From [Actinobacillus] rossii (GTDB lineage: Bacteria > Pseudomonadota > Gammaproteobacteria > Enterobacterales > Pasteurellaceae), in contig UFRQ01000003.1 in assembly GCA_900444965.1 (NCBI GenBank), positions 2,542,001 to 2,606,000 of the forward strand: a DNA stretch of 64,000 bases, in the 5' to 3' direction. The notes beneath the pieces were generated by a model, which had not been told where the DNA came from, searched no databases, and saw nothing but the letters and a program-made list of their open reading frames with translations. Below, piece after piece: positions 35,518 to 44,852 of this stretch (within the stretch, counting starts at the first letter, position 1; every line of letters starts with the position of its first letter). A program made the translations under genes and the position numbers.

Positions 35518-36810
35518 TTACAACATAAATAAAGCAAGGTATAACACAGCAAGTATCATCCCTGGTGCAGTACGTTTCACCATTTCAATTGGGTTGACCA
35601 TCGCTAAACCTGCACACACAATAGTCACACCCGCGATTGGTGAAGCGGTACGCCCAATCGCCCCCGCGATAGCTGCCCCCATACCTAAATGCACATGGGT
35701 ATAGCCAAGTTCAACGGCATGCGGTGTCACGGCTGTATTGAATGCAATCGCCGCAGCATCTCCCGACCCTGTAATCACGCCCATTAAGAATGGACCAATA
35801 GTCGCCCCCCAACGCACAAATTCATTGGAATGTTTCAAAAAGTCAATGGCAGAATCAATAGCACCCGTAGATTTTAACCCTGCTACAAAAACACTCGCCG
35901 AAATGATAATACCAAGTACATTAGCATAGGAATTACCCATACCATTAAAAAATTCTTCTGTCATTTTGACTGGCGATATGCGTGTAACTAACACACCATA
36001 AATAGCCCCAATCAACATCGCTTGTGGCACCCCCATTTTCGTCCATTCTAACCCTGGCGTTTGTTGTAATGACGTACCGCCAACAATCAAAATAATCAAT
36101 GGTACAAGTGGGGCAATCGCATACAGAATATTAACTTTTTCAAACGTATTTTCTGATGTTTTATTTTCTGCTACATAAGCATCGCGATGTTCTTGACCGT
36201 AATCTTTAAATGCCAACGCTAATAACGTTAAGACTATCGCACCAATTGCACCAGCAATGGTAGTGTAAGGTGCATGAGAAAGGTTAACTTCGGTAATGGT
36301 TAAACCCGACATCTCACTAATCATTGCTGAATGTGACGAACCAGGGCTCATCATTGAGCCAAAGGTGCCGGCTAAGATAGCCGCCCCTGCCATAGCAGGA
36401 CGTACACCCGAACTTTTTAAAACAGGAATTAATGTAGCACCCACCGCTGCAGCACAACCTGCGGCAGACGGAATCGCGATATTAATAAAAAAGGTAATAA
36501 TGGTCGCAATTGGGATTAACAAGAACTTCAAGCCACTCAATGGTTTTGTAAGTAAATGCACTAAATGAGTATCACATTGCGTGTATTTCATTACATAAGC
36601 GAAACCCATACTTGAACAGATCGCCATAATCAAACCGCTAGAGGTCATACTTTTCGCAAACGCATCCAGTGCCGCCATGGGATTCAATGTCAAAATGGCC
36701 ATTAACAAACCGATACCAATCAACACAGTCCGCGTTTCATATTTTTTAATCAACAAATAAATAGTCGCTACAATACCAAGAATAGCGATAATGGATTTTA
36801 ACTCAGCCAT
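35518..36810 (-). CDS. dcuC: DcuC-family C4-dicarboxylate transporter
   Basis: This 430-residue inner-membrane carrier has about 10-12 hydrophobic segments, a family signature around SPGSSHSAMISEMSGL, and a mirrored late part GSGDAAAIAFNTAVTPHA. DcuC proteins export succinate or exchange C4-dicarboxylates in anaerobic metabolism. The length is slightly below E. coli DcuC. TAGGAAG lies before the ATG. It lies 9 bp downstream of pepE and is followed by the abgA-like hydrolase. Coupling with an aspartyl dipeptidase suggests handling of aspartate-derived dicarboxylates, but a related amino-acid or peptide-product exporter is possible. Symbol by family only. Confidence 0.78.
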   Translation of the reverse strand: MAELKSIIAILGIVATIYLLIKKYETRTVLIGIGLLMAILTLNPMAALDAFAKSMTSSGLIMAICSSMGFAYVMKYTQCDTHLVHLLTKPLSGLKFLLIPIATIITFFINIAIPSAAGCAAAVGATLIPVLKSSGVRPAMAGAAILAGTFGSMMSPGSSHSAMISEMSGLTITEVNLSHAPYTTIAGAIGAIVLTLLALAFKDYGQEHRDAYVAENKTSENTFEKVNILYAIAPLVPLIILIVGGTSLQQTPGLEWTKMGVPQAMLIGAIYGVLVTRISPVKMTEEFFNGMGNSYANVLGIIISASVFVAGLKSTGAIDSAIDFLKHSNEFVRWGATIGPFLMGVITGSGDAAAIAFNTAVTPHAVELGYTHVHLGMGAAIAGAIGRTASPIAGVTIVCAGLAMVNPIEMVKRTAPGMILAVLYLALFML

Positions 36811-36819
36811 CTTAACTTC

Positions 36820-37524
36820 CTAATAACTAAATATTGAACCAGGAATGAGTTCAGATTGTTCCATGCCTTTGGTAAAAGTCAAAATCGCACTTTCACCTAA
36901 CACGGTTGCCTTTTCATTCTCAATTTTCAATGCTGTACCTTCAGGCAAGGCATAAACACAAGCCGTCGGATTCGCGATCAGAAACTCTGCCAAACGTTCT
37001 TCTCGACTTTCACCATTATGACCTTGCATTTTACCTGAAATGAAATGTGGATTAATTTGATAAGGGAAAAGATTTAAAGCATCAAAAGACGGGGGATAAA
37101 CAATCGGCATATCATTGGTGGTCATAATAGACACACCTGCTACATTTGCCCCAGCACTCCAACCAAAATAAGGCGTACCTGTTTTCACTTTTTCTTGAAT
37201 TATCTCAATAAGACGATGTTCATACATCTGTTTTAATAAACAAAACGTATTTCCACCACCAATAGCAATAACATCTGCTTTTTCGATAATATTTGCGTGT
37301 TTCGCATCGCGATGAACAGAAATAATTTCAACATCCAATTCTGCAAGCGCCTTTTGCACTTTCTTTTCATATTCATAAAAAGACTGTCGAACACCCGCAT
37401 AAGGTACAAAAGCTACGCTTTTTCCCTGATAATCTGCCAAAAAGTTTTTCAACCAAGGAATGGTATGAACTAAATAATCTGTACTTTTATATTTTGAACC
37501 GCTCATTAACAACATTTTCTTCAT
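36820..37524 (-). CDS. pepE: Dipeptidase E (alpha-aspartyl dipeptidase)
   Basis: This 234-residue cytoplasmic serine peptidase of family S51 cleaves dipeptides with N-terminal aspartate. The nucleophile is Ser123 in GWSAGAN, with the oxyanion stretch IGGGNT before it. The conserved His is in INPHF (160) and an acidic residue lies in HNGESREER. Length matches E. coli PepE (229). GGAGGT precedes the ATG. It is first in the operon with the DcuC-like carrier and AbgA-like hydrolase, so the set probably feeds on Asp-peptides. Confidence 0.93.
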   Translation of the reverse strand: MKKMLLMSGSKYKSTDYLVHTIPWLKNFLADYQGKSVAFVPYAGVRQSFYEYEKKVQKALAELDVEIISVHRDAKHANIIEKADVIAIGGGNTFCLLKQMYEHRLIEIIQEKVKTGTPYFGWSAGANVAGVSIMTTNDMPIVYPPSFDALNLFPYQINPHFISGKMQGHNGESREERLAEFLIANPTACVYALPEGTALKIENEKATVLGESAILTFTKGMEQSELIPGSIFSY

Positions 37525-37683
37525 CTATTTACCTCCAAATATCTCGGTGATACAGGTAACATTATGTAACTAAAATACAGAAGATCTAGTTACTTTTCGC
37601 TAATTATTTGAATTTCGTGATCTTAATCACGCTATTACGCAGAATAATTTCGCTTTTATACTCAATATATGCCAATGTTGACC

Positions 37684-37717
37684 ATAAAAATAAAGGGCTG
37701 ACATCTTGTCAGCCCTT
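37684..37717 (-). terminator. Terminator of the CodA-like amidohydrolase gene
   Basis: On the minus strand AAGGGCTGAC and GTCAGCCCTT form a perfect 10-bp stem with a 5-base loop, followed by TATTTTTATGG. It lies about 70 bp after the gene's stop codon and isolates it from pepE. Confidence 0.85.
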
Positions 37718-37788
37718 ATCTCTATCTGAATACCCGTTACTGACAAATCAGTAAAATAAAGTGCGGTCAAAGATATTCACGTTTTATC

Positions 37789-38778
37789 TTACACATCCAA
37801 CCCTAACACTTTGCGTCCGTTCATACTGGCGATATTTACCATTTCATCTAAATTAGGAAAACGGCAACCCGCGGCAAGTAAACTTAATTCTTGCCATAAA
37901 TCTCCTTCACAAAGTGGCACCATATAGTCACAAATATTATCTGTACCAAGGGCAACTGTAATCCCTTCTGGAATCATCTCATCCGCTGGGGTTAATGCAT
38001 TATGAAACGGCATTAATTCTTCTTTACGATTACTATCAATCCACGCCATAGGGCAAGCAATCATCATCATTTTAGCTTTGCGCATTTTTTCGTATAGTGC
38101 ATAGCGATAATCTTTTGAATGCGTACCAATAGAAATACCGTGAATTGCAACGACACGACCTTCCATACGATGTTCAATGGTTTTATCACAGAGCTGTTCC
38201 GTTTCTTTTTCTTTTGGTGTATTAAATTGGTCAACATGAACGTGGCACATAATCCCTAAGGACTTCGCTTTATCAAGTAGGATATCCATCGCTTCTAAAC
38301 CGCGACCATAATCTAATTCATCACGATAAGGCAAACCGCCAATCATATCTACCATTTCAGAACCAATATCAAACCATTTTTTCGCCGTCGGTTCGATAAC
38401 GCCTTTTAACGTTTGGTTGGCAAATTTTAAAGTAATATCATGTTTGTAAACTTCACGTGCTTTGTGGGCTGCAATAATGGCACGATCTTCACACACAGGA
38501 TCAATATCAACAAAGGTACCAAATGCAGTGACCCCCTGTGAAATCATCAATTCAATAGCTTGACAAAAACGCGCATAATAATCTTCCACCGTTGATGTGC
38601 GTTTAACTTCATCGACTAAATCCCATTTTTGTTGCAAATTACTATTATGGTAAATGCTAATTTTTTCTGGGGTCATCGTAAAAGCACGATCAGCATGCGC
38701 ATGCGCATTTACCCAGCCACCTTTTTTAATGATTTCGTCTCTGATATAGGTTTTAAAGCTACGAACGTGGTTCTTCAT
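37789..38778 (-). CDS. Metal-dependent amidohydrolase, cytosine-deaminase (CodA/TrzA)-like
   Basis: This 329-residue TIM-barrel amidohydrolase has metal ligands in NAHAHADRAF (HxH), HVHVDQ, AIHGISIG (His) and LGTDNI (Asp), the pattern of the CodA branch. It is shorter than E. coli CodA (about 427). It lacks an obvious N-terminal beta-sandwich strand set, so the substrate may not be cytosine. GGAGTAATAT precedes the ATG. It has its own terminator. A role in deaminating a pyrimidine, pterin or related ring is plausible but unproven. Confidence 0.75.
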   Translation of the reverse strand: MKNHVRSFKTYIRDEIIKKGGWVNAHAHADRAFTMTPEKISIYHNSNLQQKWDLVDEVKRTSTVEDYYARFCQAIELMISQGVTAFGTFVDIDPVCEDRAIIAAHKAREVYKHDITLKFANQTLKGVIEPTAKKWFDIGSEMVDMIGGLPYRDELDYGRGLEAMDILLDKAKSLGIMCHVHVDQFNTPKEKETEQLCDKTIEHRMEGRVVAIHGISIGTHSKDYRYALYEKMRKAKMMMIACPMAWIDSNRKEELMPFHNALTPADEMIPEGITVALGTDNICDYMVPLCEGDLWQELSLLAAGCRFPNLDEMVNIASMNGRKVLGLDV

Positions 38779-38964
38779 ATATTACTCCGTAAATGGTGAA
38801 ATAGATGAGATTAGCGAATAGACAGTGGGACTATGAAAAAAAGAATTGATTTGGAATGTTATAAAAAATTCGCAGATTTTTCATTAATAACATTGTCGTC
38901 TAGTCTCGATAATAGATAAATATCCGTCGATAAATACTAGGCGCATAGTATAAACGCACGCACC

Positions 38965-40770
38965 TTATTTTTCAATAAAAGATCCTATTTGATTAAACAC
39001 ATCGAGAAACAAACCTAAAGGCGGTCTATTTGATGGCAATTTCTCATAAGCGCGGTCGAATTTTTGATAATTTCCTTTTGTATCAATATGATATTGAGTA
39101 CCATTATACGTAATTATCGCAAACCAACGATGATTTGCAGCTAACGCCCAATCCCTTGTTTGTGTAAAGTCAAATAAATTTCGTCCTTGGCTATAATCTG
39201 AATCAGGATTTTCTACCCAAAACAAGTGATACATCAAAGCGGGCAACACATCTATATGACTAGAAAGCTTATTCTCCACACCTGCATTTAATTCTTTCCA
39301 TTCCACAATCATCGGCACATGTACTTCATCTTCGCTGAAATTATCGGCTAAATCATTATCACTGGCTTGAAAAACATAACCCTGTTCTGCTGTAATGACG
39401 ACCGCCGTATTTTCTAATTGATGCTCTTGAGATAGCGCACTCAATACTTGATTAAGCTGATTATCTAATTGTGTGAGTTGCTCATAATAAAAATTTTGTT
39501 CTTCAGCTAAAGTTGAGAAAGATCGAGTACGGACAAGACGAGCGATATCCAAATTCAAATAAGTAAACCATGGTTTTGTCACATCCCGCTTAATGTACCA
39601 ATCTTGCCAATTTTTGACCGCACTTTCATTATTTGGCGTATTGCGTTTTGCCTTTGGTAATTTCATATTGTGAAAAAGCGTTTGATCAAAGATAGTATCT
39701 TTAAAATTTGTCGCAGAAAATAAACCAAATTGATAGTTATCTTGACGCATTTTTTCTACTAACACAGATGGGGTTTTATGGTTCAATAAACTATCTGTAT
39801 AGTTTGCATTTAAACCATAAAATAAGCCAGTTAAACCCGCATTATTTGTATTCCCCGTACTATAATGATTCTTAAATTGTGTGGCATTCTGTGCAAATTG
39901 ATTGAGCATTGGCATATGCGCAATAGCATCAGCGCGTAAACCTGAAACCGTAATAATTAATAAATTAGCGTTATTCGCATTGGGTGCAGCATAAGTCAAT
40001 GGGTGTTTTGGATAATCAATCGCTGGGCTATCGGGACGACCATCTTGATCAACGAGATTGTCATATTCGTCTTTATTGATAAAACCATGTTTTTCTAAAA
40101 AAGTACGCGCCGTCATCGGATATGACAAAGGAAAGTTTGATTTTTGCATCGTAATTGGACGATAAATAAAAGCATCCGCCCACGCATAAATTAAGTGAGT
40201 TGCCACAAACAAACAAGTTAAGACAACACCTACGCCACGAAACCATTTTTGACGTTCAAGACTGCGTAATTTATACCATGCCCAACGAGAAAAAAGCATT
40301 TGTACCAGCAACATTAACGGCATAGGGGTAAAGAAAATCTGCCAATCACGCGATAACTCACCGTTTTCGGGATTAACAAGTAGGTTCCAAACTACGGATG
40401 ACAAATGTAAATTAAAACGCGCAAAAACTTCTGTATCCACCAACAATAATGTTGTTGCAATCGTCGCAATAATAACTGTAACACCGCGAAATGTGCGTTC
40501 ATTTTTAATAATGAAACTCAGCGGAAAAACAATGAGTAGATAAAGAGAGAAACTGACAAAACTGAAGTGTCCAAGCAAGCTAATGAAAAAATACAGTTTT
40601 CCTAATAACGTTTCAGGCCAGTCAATAATAAAGGCATAACGCGAACCGATAATAATAGCCCACAGAATATTGAAAAATGCAAACCAATGCCCCCATGAAA
40701 TTTTCATGGAAGTTTGCTCACGATATTGCATTCCTAAAGCCCGTTTGCCCTTTTTAAACCAAAACATCAT
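38965..40770 (-). CDS. yejM: Inner-membrane sulfatase-fold protein YejM/PbgA (LapC), DUF3413
   Basis: This 601-residue protein has five transmembrane segments in the first ~220 residues, a linker, then a periplasmic sulfatase/alkaline-phosphatase-like domain from about residue 265 (NLLIITVSGLRADAI). In E. coli this protein senses LPS and controls LpxC turnover by FtsH through LapB. The usual metal-site Asp of active sulfatases ('DGLR') is Ser here, in line with a non-enzymatic role. It follows yejL by 22 bp and is divergent from yejK, the conserved enterobacterial arrangement. Confidence 0.9.
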   Translation of the reverse strand: MMFWFKKGKRALGMQYREQTSMKISWGHWFAFFNILWAIIIGSRYAFIIDWPETLLGKLYFFISLLGHFSFVSFSLYLLIVFPLSFIIKNERTFRGVTVIIATIATTLLLVDTEVFARFNLHLSSVVWNLLVNPENGELSRDWQIFFTPMPLMLLVQMLFSRWAWYKLRSLERQKWFRGVGVVLTCLFVATHLIYAWADAFIYRPITMQKSNFPLSYPMTARTFLEKHGFINKDEYDNLVDQDGRPDSPAIDYPKHPLTYAAPNANNANLLIITVSGLRADAIAHMPMLNQFAQNATQFKNHYSTGNTNNAGLTGLFYGLNANYTDSLLNHKTPSVLVEKMRQDNYQFGLFSATNFKDTIFDQTLFHNMKLPKAKRNTPNNESAVKNWQDWYIKRDVTKPWFTYLNLDIARLVRTRSFSTLAEEQNFYYEQLTQLDNQLNQVLSALSQEHQLENTAVVITAEQGYVFQASDNDLADNFSEDEVHVPMIVEWKELNAGVENKLSSHIDVLPALMYHLFWVENPDSDYSQGRNLFDFTQTRDWALAANHRWFAIITYNGTQYHIDTKGNYQKFDRAYEKLPSNRPPLGLFLDVFNQIGSFIEK

Positions 40771-40792
40771 TCCGCTCGCTTGAGGTTTAAAA

Positions 40793-41005
40793 TTATTTAA
40801 CTGAGTTCATTAAGGCATCAGAAAAAGCTTTTGCTAATGCTTGCTGTTGGCTTTTCCCCACGCTTGATGTGAGTAAGTTGGTTACCATATTGCCCAATAC
40901 AATAAGAGATAAATCCACTGGAGCTTGGTGTTTTTCAAGTACAGCAATCATATCATTTAAAATTGCATCCACTTGTTTATCTTGAAATTTTGAATTCGTT
41001 GCCAT
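40793..41005 (-). CDS. yejL: YejL family protein (DUF1414)
   Basis: This 70-residue soluble protein matches the YejL family: [16 protein letters not shown], then [20 protein letters not shown], and a C-terminal AFSDAL. Its biochemical role is unknown. It sits between divergent yejK and downstream yejM, as in E. coli, and is probably co-transcribed with yejM. Confidence 0.92.
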   Translation of the reverse strand: MATNSKFQDKQVDAILNDMIAVLEKHQAPVDLSLIVLGNMVTNLLTSSVGKSQQQALAKAFSDALMNSVK

Positions 41006-41110
41006 TTTTTCTTTAATTCAATATTAATTTTCGCAATCCTACCACATTTTCACTTAAAGTGCGGTTATAATTACATGTGTTTTTTTAAAATTATTCATTT
41101 GGACGATAAA

Positions 41111-42127
41111 ATGAGCATTACAGTAAACCAAATCGTTTTACATCAACTAATTAAACAGAGTACAGAAGAAGGTAATACTCAGCTCGACACACAGCTGCGC
41201 GAAGAATTACTGCCAATTACCCCCGAAGTCGAGCAGCTCATGTTAGAGTTGCATCAAGCTTATCAAACAAAAACAAAAGGTTATGGTATTTTTAAAGAAC
41301 AATCTTTATTCGCCCAATCGCTCAATCGCCTACTTGAACAAGAAAGTGATTTTCTGCCTTTCAGCCATGAAAGTGCCAAATCACTAGGCACAGAACTAAG
41401 CAAATATCCTTTTGCTGAAAGTGGTACATTTATTCTTTGCCAATATAATTTTTTAGCGACTGACTATCTCTTTATAGCATTACTTGATAGCCGTATTAGC
41501 ATGTTAGTAGATGAAAACTTGGAAATTCATCGCACTCAATACTTAAACATCAATCAATTTGACATTGCTGCCCGTATTAACCTAACAGAAATGCGGATTA
41601 ACGCCAATTCAAACCGTTATTTAACCTTTATTAAAGGACGTGTTGGACGCAAGATTGGTGATTTCTTTATGGATTTTATGGGAGCCGATGAAGGTTTAAA
41701 TCCACAAGTACAAAACCAATGTTTATTACAAGCTGTAAGCGATTACTGCGATCAAGGTGAACTCACAACGGAACAAACGCAAGCCGTCAAAAAACAAGTC
41801 TTTGAATATTGCAAAGGGCAAATTAATGCAGGGGATGATATTACATTACGGGAACTTTCCGAAGAATTACCGACTCTTAATGAACGTCCTTTCATTGAAT
41901 TTGCCAATGAACAAGACTATGGTTTAGAAGAAAGTATTCCACCTGTACGCTCAGCACTAAAAACGCTCACTAAATTCTCTGGTTCAGGTAAAGGAATTAC
42001 GATTAGCTTTGATGCTGAACTTATTAATCAACGTATTATCTGGGATGAAGTTTCAGATTCATTAACCATCAAAGGGTTGCCTGCAAACTTACGTGATCAA
42101 TTGCAACGCAATCTGAAAGACAATTAA
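41111..42127 (+). CDS. yejK: Nucleoid-associated protein YejK (NdpA)
   Basis: This 338-residue cytoplasmic protein is associated with the nucleoid in E. coli. The correct start is [15 protein letters not shown], which aligns with the E. coli N terminus; the twelve extra codons upstream are not supported. Strong family blocks are [34 protein letters not shown] and the C-terminal [13 protein letters not shown]. An uptake signal lies at 41057-41066 in the yejL-yejK gap. Confidence 0.95.
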   Translation: MSITVNQIVLHQLIKQSTEEGNTQLDTQLREELLPITPEVEQLMLELHQAYQTKTKGYGIFKEQSLFAQSLNRLLEQESDFLPFSHESAKSLGTELSKYPFAESGTFILCQYNFLATDYLFIALLDSRISMLVDENLEIHRTQYLNINQFDIAARINLTEMRINANSNRYLTFIKGRVGRKIGDFFMDFMGADEGLNPQVQNQCLLQAVSDYCDQGELTTEQTQAVKKQVFEYCKGQINAGDDITLRELSEELPTLNERPFIEFANEQDYGLEESIPPVRSALKTLTKFSGSGKGITISFDAELINQRIIWDEVSDSLTIKGLPANLRDQLQRNLKDN

Positions 42128-42188
42128 TTTGGCAATTTGCTTAAGTTTAGGTATTATTCGTACAATTTATCGCAAAAAGGTTTACATA

Positions 42189-42599
42189 ATGAAAATTAAA
42201 TCAATTTTAACCGCACTTTTCGTTTTAGGCTTATCGGCATGCTCAACAGTAGAAAAAGTGGTATACCGTATTGATGTGCCACAAGGCAACTATCTTGAAG
42301 AAGCCAGCGTAAAACAATTGCAAACTGGTATGACAAAACAACAAGTCCAATATTTACTTGGTACACCGGTATTAAAAGATCCATTTGGAACTAGCACTTG
42401 GCATTACGTATTCTTACAACAAAAAGGTTATGAAACACCAGAACAACATACCCTTGTTGTTAATTTTGATAAGAATGGACGTGTGACCAACTATGATTTA
42501 GACAAACCATTGCCTGATGCAAATAAAGAAGTACTAAATAATGCTATTATTGAAGCACCAACAACAGAAAAACCAAGTTGGTGGCAATTTTGGAAATAA
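42189..42599 (+). CDS. bamE: Outer-membrane protein assembly factor BamE (SmpA)
   Basis: This 136-residue lipoprotein subunit of the BAM complex helps insert beta-barrel proteins, which here would include TpsB. The start chosen is MKIKSILTALFVLGLSAC, whose lipobox LSAC gives a lipidated Cys; the longer frame has no proper signal. The SmpA/OmlA fold signature is visible: GMTKQQVQYLLGTP and FGTSTWHYVF. It precedes cpxR by 23 bp, placing an envelope assembly factor next to the envelope stress regulator. Confidence 0.94.
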   Translation: MKIKSILTALFVLGLSACSTVEKVVYRIDVPQGNYLEEASVKQLQTGMTKQQVQYLLGTPVLKDPFGTSTWHYVFLQQKGYETPEQHTLVVNFDKNGRVTNYDLDKPLPDANKEVLNNAIIEAPTTEKPSWWQFWK

Positions 42600-42622
42600 T
42601 TTCTGAAAAGGAATTTTCAATT

Positions 42623-43327
42623 ATGTCTAAAATTTTACTTGTCGATGACGATGTTGAAATCTCAGATTTACTTTCAGAACTTTTAATACTTGAAGGCTTT
42701 GAGGTGGATGTAGCACATGATGGTTTAGAAGCGCTGGAAATGCTAAATAGCGAGCATAGTCTTGTGCTACTTGATATTATGATGCCAAGATTGAACGGTA
42801 TTGAAACCCTAAAACGCATTCGTCGAGACTATACACTCCCCGTACTCATGCTGACTGCGCGCGGAGATGATATTGATCGAATTATCGGTTTAGAGCTTGG
42901 TGCTGACGATTATTTACCTAAACCGTTTAATGACCGCGAATTGATTGCACGTATTAAAGCTATTTTACGCCGAACTGAGACAACTATAAGTAATGTAGCT
43001 ATAGATGGTTCATCCAATGAAAGTCATGCAATTAAATTCAAGAACTTAGTGCTATATCCTGGTTGTCAACAAGCAATGTGTGATGGACAAGATTTAGGTT
43101 TAACGGGTTCTGAATTTTCCTTACTACTTCACCTTATCCAAAATCCAGGCGAAGTGCTGTCACGCGAAATACTCAGTCTGGACGCATTAGGCAAGCCACT
43201 TGTACCATTTGATCGTACTATTGATATGCATATGTCAAACTTGCGTAAAAAGTTGCCTGCTCGTGAAAACGATTTACCTTGGTTTAAGACGTTACGTGGT
43301 CGTGGTTATATTTTATTAATCGATTAA
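42623..43327 (+). CDS. cpxR: Envelope-stress response regulator CpxR
   Basis: This 234-residue OmpR-type regulator has a receiver domain with the phospho-acceptor Asp51 (VLLDIMMPRLNG), acidic DDD at 8-10 and Lys in LPKPF. A winged-helix DNA-binding domain follows, ending HMSNLRKKLPARE ... RGRGYILL. The ATG of MSKILLVDDD has AAGGAA upstream; the longer frame overlaps bamE. With CpxA it reports misfolded envelope proteins. A paired uptake-signal hairpin lies between cpxR and cpxA. Confidence 0.95.
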   Translation: MSKILLVDDDVEISDLLSELLILEGFEVDVAHDGLEALEMLNSEHSLVLLDIMMPRLNGIETLKRIRRDYTLPVLMLTARGDDIDRIIGLELGADDYLPKPFNDRELIARIKAILRRTETTISNVAIDGSSNESHAIKFKNLVLYPGCQQAMCDGQDLGLTGSEFSLLLHLIQNPGEVLSREILSLDALGKPLVPFDRTIDMHMSNLRKKLPARENDLPWFKTLRGRGYILLID

Positions 43328-43334
43328 TATGGCT

Positions 43335-43365
43335 AAAAAGTGCGGTAAAATTGACCGCACTTTTT
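43335..43365 (+). terminator. Paired uptake-signal hairpin between cpxR and cpxA
   Basis: AAAAAGTGCGGT and ACCGCACTTTTT form a 12-bp stem with a short loop, followed by ATTAG. It stands 7 bp after the cpxR stop and 11 bp before the cpxA start, so it may partly terminate the transcript and lower the kinase-to-regulator ratio. Confidence 0.7.
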
Positions 43366-43376
43366 ATTAGATACTT

Positions 43377-44792
43377 ATGAAGTGTTCAAAACTCTTTTCT
43401 CGTTTCAACAGCTTAACTACCCAAATATTCTCTTACTTCTGGATAGTTTTCTTCCTATTGTTGTTAATTGCCTTTCTTATTCCACAATTTGATAACCGTA
43501 ATTATTCAGAATTAACAAAAAATGAGTTTCTCGAATATCAAAAACAGATTGTGACAGCATTTCGTGAAAACCGACTAACACAAGCGTTGATGTATAAAAA
43601 CCGTCCGTTTCCATTTGAAATAACGGATACTCATCCAATTTTATTAAACACTGAGACACAGCAATTACTTGGTGTTCCTGAAGAGGAATTAGAATCAGCA
43701 AGACAATTTACTCTACTTTCTACTGATATATCTAAACCACTCGTGAAAACATTTTATAATATTGAGTTAGCAGGACCTTTTTCAGTACATATTAATTCAT
43801 CAACACATGAAGATGAAGAAGAACCTTATTTGCTTTATTTCATCAAGAAAGTAGATCCACAACGTAATTTCGTGACAAAAATATTTGATCGCCCCTATTT
43901 ACTATTTGTGCTCATTATGACACTTTCCACTCCGTTATTGTTGCTGTTAGCTTGGCGAATTTCTCGCCCGCTTCAAAACTTAAACCATGCTGCAAGAGCG
44001 GTTGCTTCCGGAGACTTTACTGTTACACCTATATTAGAAACGCAAGGTGTTACCGACTTCCGTCGTGTAGGTAAATCTTTTAATCAAATGACCGAATCAA
44101 TTTCTCATCTGCTGAAAACACATCATATTTTACTTTCTTCGGTTTCTCATGAGTTACGCACCCCCTTAACACGTTTACATTTAGCCACCGCATTATTGCG
44201 TCGTCGAGTTGGTGAAAATAATGAAATCGCACGGATTGAAACAGAAATAAGCCGTTTAGATTCCATGATTAATGACTTATTAGAATTCTCTCGGAACCAA
44301 GTCAATATTTACTCAGAACGAAAAGTTTTTGCTTTATCGGAGCTATGGGAAGAAGTCGTCCATGATGCTGAATTTGAAGCAGAACAACGTAATATTAAAT
44401 TCTACTTTAAACAAGATATTCAAAAACCTGAACAATATAAATTACTTGGTAACCAACAATCCCTTGCCAGTGCATTAGAAAATATTTTACGTAATGCATT
44501 GAAATACACAAAAAGTAAAATTGCAATGCGCACCCAACTTCAAGGACATTATGTCTATATTTTTATTGATGATAATGGAACAGGCGTCAAAGAGGAAGAA
44601 TTCGATAAAATCTTTCAACTGTTCTATCGCGTAGATGAAGCGCGTACAAGAACAATAGGGGGAACTGGACTCGGATTAGCGATTGTAGAAAATAATATTA
44701 CCCAACATTATGGCAAAGTTTGGGCAGAAAAAAGTACATTAGGCGGTCTGTGTGTGACCATCGTCCTACCGTTATATACGGGGGGGGGGTAA
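43377..44792 (+). CDS. cpxA: Envelope-stress sensor histidine kinase CpxA
   Basis: This 471-residue inner-membrane kinase has transmembrane segment 1 at about residues 16-36 and a periplasmic sensor. Transmembrane segment 2 lies at about 175-193, then HAMP (WRISRPLQNLNHAARAVASG), the H-box with His258 (SSVSHELRTPLTRL), the N-box (NALKYTKS) and G-boxes (DDNGTGV, GTGLGLAIVENN). A run of ten G (44780-44789) forms the last Gly codons just before the stop. One base more or less would change the final few residues only. It is downstream of cpxR in the usual order. Confidence 0.94.
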   Translation: MKCSKLFSRFNSLTTQIFSYFWIVFFLLLLIAFLIPQFDNRNYSELTKNEFLEYQKQIVTAFRENRLTQALMYKNRPFPFEITDTHPILLNTETQQLLGVPEEELESARQFTLLSTDISKPLVKTFYNIELAGPFSVHINSSTHEDEEEPYLLYFIKKVDPQRNFVTKIFDRPYLLFVLIMTLSTPLLLLLAWRISRPLQNLNHAARAVASGDFTVTPILETQGVTDFRRVGKSFNQMTESISHLLKTHHILLSSVSHELRTPLTRLHLATALLRRRVGENNEIARIETEISRLDSMINDLLEFSRNQVNIYSERKVFALSELWEEVVHDAEFEAEQRNIKFYFKQDIQKPEQYKLLGNQQSLASALENILRNALKYTKSKIAMRTQLQGHYVYIFIDDNGTGVKEEEFDKIFQLFYRVDEARTRTIGGTGLGLAIVENNITQHYGKVWAEKSTLGGLCVTIVLPLYTGGG

Positions 44793-44812
44793 CGGTCATT
44801 AATCAACCAATT

Positions 44813-44846
44813 TAAGTAGGCACGGCGTCGTTCCGTGCCTTAATTT
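44813..44846. terminator. Bidirectional terminator between cpxA and the MFS gene
   Basis: TAAGTAGGCACGG and CCGTGCCTTA pair around CGTCGTT, with A/T tracts on both sides (TTTAAAAAC on the right). It lies between two converging genes and can serve both. Confidence 0.75.
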
Positions 44847-44852
44847 AAAAAC

